A DNA stretch of 64,000 nucleotides from Haloferax prahovense DSM 18310 (GTDB lineage Archaea; Halobacteriota; Halobacteria; Halobacteriales; Haloferacaceae). Within the stretch, counting starts at the first letter, position 1; each line of letters opens with the position of its first letter. The notes below the pieces were generated by a model. That model was given only the letters and a program-made list of their open reading frames with translations. It was not told the DNA's origin and searched no databases. The DNA is taken from positions 69,188-133,187 of the forward strand of contig NZ_AOLG01000028.1 in the NCBI RefSeq assembly GCF_000336815.1. The letters are read 5' to 3'. This document shows, one piece after another, positions 62,929 to 64,000 of the stretch. The position numbers and the translations under genes are program-made.

Positions 62929-64000
62929 TCACTCGACGGTGACGCACTTGGCGAGGTTACGCGGCTTGTCGATGGGCCGTTCGAGCAGGTCAGCCGCGTG
63001 GTACGCGACGAGTTGGAGTTGGACGTTGGCGAGGACGCCGGCGATGTCGGGGTGCGTGTCTGGAATCCGGAGCACGTGGTCGGCGAACTCGGTCACCTCA
63101 CCCGACCGGTCGCTCGTGATGGCGATGACGGGCGCGCCGCGGGCCTGGACCTCCTTGACGTTGCTCAGCGTCGCCTCGTCGTCGTGGCCGGTGAAGATGG
63201 CGAACACCGGCGACAGCGGCGTGACGAGCGCCAGCGGCCCGTGTTTGAGTTCCGAGGCGGCGAATCCCTCGGCGTGTTCGTAGGATATCTCCTTGAACTT
63301 CAGCGCGCCTTCGAGGGCGACGGGGTGGGCGACCCCGCGGCCGATGAAGAAGTACGCGTCGCTGCCCTCGTACTCGATGGCAATCTCGCGGGCCATCGAG
63401 GTGTCGAGCACCTCCTGAACGTCTCCCGGGAGCCGCGACAGCGCCTCCATCAGGTCGCGCGCGGCCGGCGACTTCGCACCGGTCACGTCCTCGACGATGC
63501 GCTCCGTGAGGAGCGTCAGCGCCGTCACCTGCGACGAGAACGTCTTGGTGGCCGCGACGCCGATTTCGGGACCCGCGCGGATGAGCAGTTCGTCGTCGCA
63601 CTCGCGGGTTATCGACGAGCCGACGACGTTCGTGACCGCGAGGGTCCGCGCGCCGGCGGCGCGGGCGCGGCGCACGGCGTCGAGGGTATCGGCGGTCTCA
63701 CCGGACTGGCTGACCGCGACGACGAGCGTGTCGGGCGTCACCGGCGGCTTGATGACCGAGTACTCGCCCGCCATGAACGCGTACGCGGGGATGCCGCGGG
63801 AGTTGAGGAGCGACGCCGCGTACATTCCGGCGTGGTGCGAGGTGCCCATCGCGAGGAGGTGGACCTGCTTCACGTCGGCGAACGACTCCGGCGGGAACTC
63901 CTCGAGTTCGACGCCGCCGGCGTGGGTGTTCAGGCGGCCCTGTGTGGTCCGCCGGAGCGCGCCGGGCTGCTCGTGAATCTCCTTGTACATGTAGTGCTCG
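62929..64000 (-). CDS. glmS: Glutamine-fructose-6-phosphate aminotransferase, C-terminal part (runs off right edge)
   Basis: The open frame continues past base 64000, so only the last ~357 residues are visible. The first visible segment EHYMYKEIHEQPGALRRT is the region joining the glutaminase and isomerase domains. Two SIS domains follow: LAMGTSHHAGMYAASLLNSR, VSQSGETADTLDAVRRA and the C-terminal GRGVAHPVALEGALKFKEIS, ending with PRNLAKCVTVE as in GlmS. It makes glucosamine-6-phosphate for UDP-GlcNAc synthesis, consistent with the GlmU gene at 56.6 kb. Confidence 0.95.
   Translation of the reverse strand, partial: EHYMYKEIHEQPGALRRTTQGRLNTHAGGVELEEFPPESFADVKQVHLLAMGTSHHAGMYAASLLNSRGIPAYAFMAGEYSVIKPPVTPDTLVVAVSQSGETADTLDAVRRARAAGARTLAVTNVVGSSITRECDDELLIRAGPEIGVAATKTFSSQVTALTLLTERIVEDVTGAKSPAARDLMEALSRLPGDVQEVLDTSMAREIAIEYEGSDAYFFIGRGVAHPVALEGALKFKEISYEHAEGFAASELKHGPLALVTPLSPVFAIFTGHDDEATLSNVKEVQARGAPVIAITSDRSGEVTEFADHVLRIPDTHPDIAGVLANVQLQLVAYHAADLLERPIDKPRNLAKCVTVE

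Noticed and set aside
1-64000. CRISPR arrays, tRNA or rRNA genes, transposases, integrases and phage-defence genes
   Set aside because: I scanned for spaced direct repeats, tRNA-like cloverleafs and recombinase-type proteins and saw none that I could support.

Overview
The window is GC-rich, densely coded haloarchaeal chromosomal or megaplasmid DNA. Proteins are strongly acidic. Promoters have TTTAWA/TATA-like boxes about 27 nt before start codons, many transcripts look leaderless, and Tat-type lipoprotein signals, HTH-10 regulators and PAS-rich histidine kinases are present. Gene content and style suggest Haloferax or a close relative (inference; no rRNA gene is present to test it). I found no tRNA, rRNA, CRISPR array, integrase or transposase.

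Layout. 1-6.3 kb: the visible end of an ATP-type hydantoinase A gene, an atypical Nramp-family transporter, a ribbon-helix-helix regulator and a REC-PAS3-histidine kinase. 6.4-11.1 kb: a membrane operon (49-aa protein, DUF4129 protein, DUF58 protein, small membrane protein) convergent with a polyprenyl-synthase-like protein and a zinc-ribbon membrane protein. 11.0-12.9 kb: a TetR regulator and three matching 16-bp operator palindromes in front of three neighbouring genes. Two of those genes carry lesions next to the start codon. 13-22.4 kb: DUF1028 protein, DoxX protein, then an operon of histidine kinase, response regulator, CapC-like and CapB-like (poly-gamma-glutamate synthase) genes, and an acyl-CoA synthetase. 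22.6-28.1 kb: cobyric acid synthase, LUD protein, a 47-aa zinc-finger protein, and two divergent paralogous metal-uptake type lipoproteins with DtxR-like operators between them. 28.1-34.4 kb: a complete histidine utilization operon hutU-G-I-H with a divergent HTH-10 regulator.

36.4-54.4 kb is the most striking part: one coherent catabolic island arranged around a divergent promoter at 44.1-44.3 kb. Leftwards run a SnoaL-like protein, a luciferase-like oxidoreductase, an isochorismatase-family amidase, a dihydropyrimidinase-type cyclic amidase, a class III CoA-transferase, an HMG-CoA-lyase-like enzyme lacking the usual catalytic Cys, and a LeuCD-like hydratase pair. Rightwards run a fumarate-reductase-like flavoprotein, a complete branched-chain-type ABC importer, two MmgE/PrpD proteins and an IclR regulator. 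I infer uptake of a cyclic amide or imide, ring opening, deamidation to an unsaturated dicarboxylate, hydration, CoA activation and retro-aldol cleavage. The substrate is unknown.

55-64 kb: a GMP-reductase-like enzyme, a GlmU-like bifunctional sugar nucleotidyltransferase, a REC-PAS-GAF protein, Rrf2, HxlR, DICT-domain and winged-helix regulators, and the C-terminal part of glmS running off the right edge. GlmU and GlmS together point to UDP-N-acetylglucosamine synthesis.
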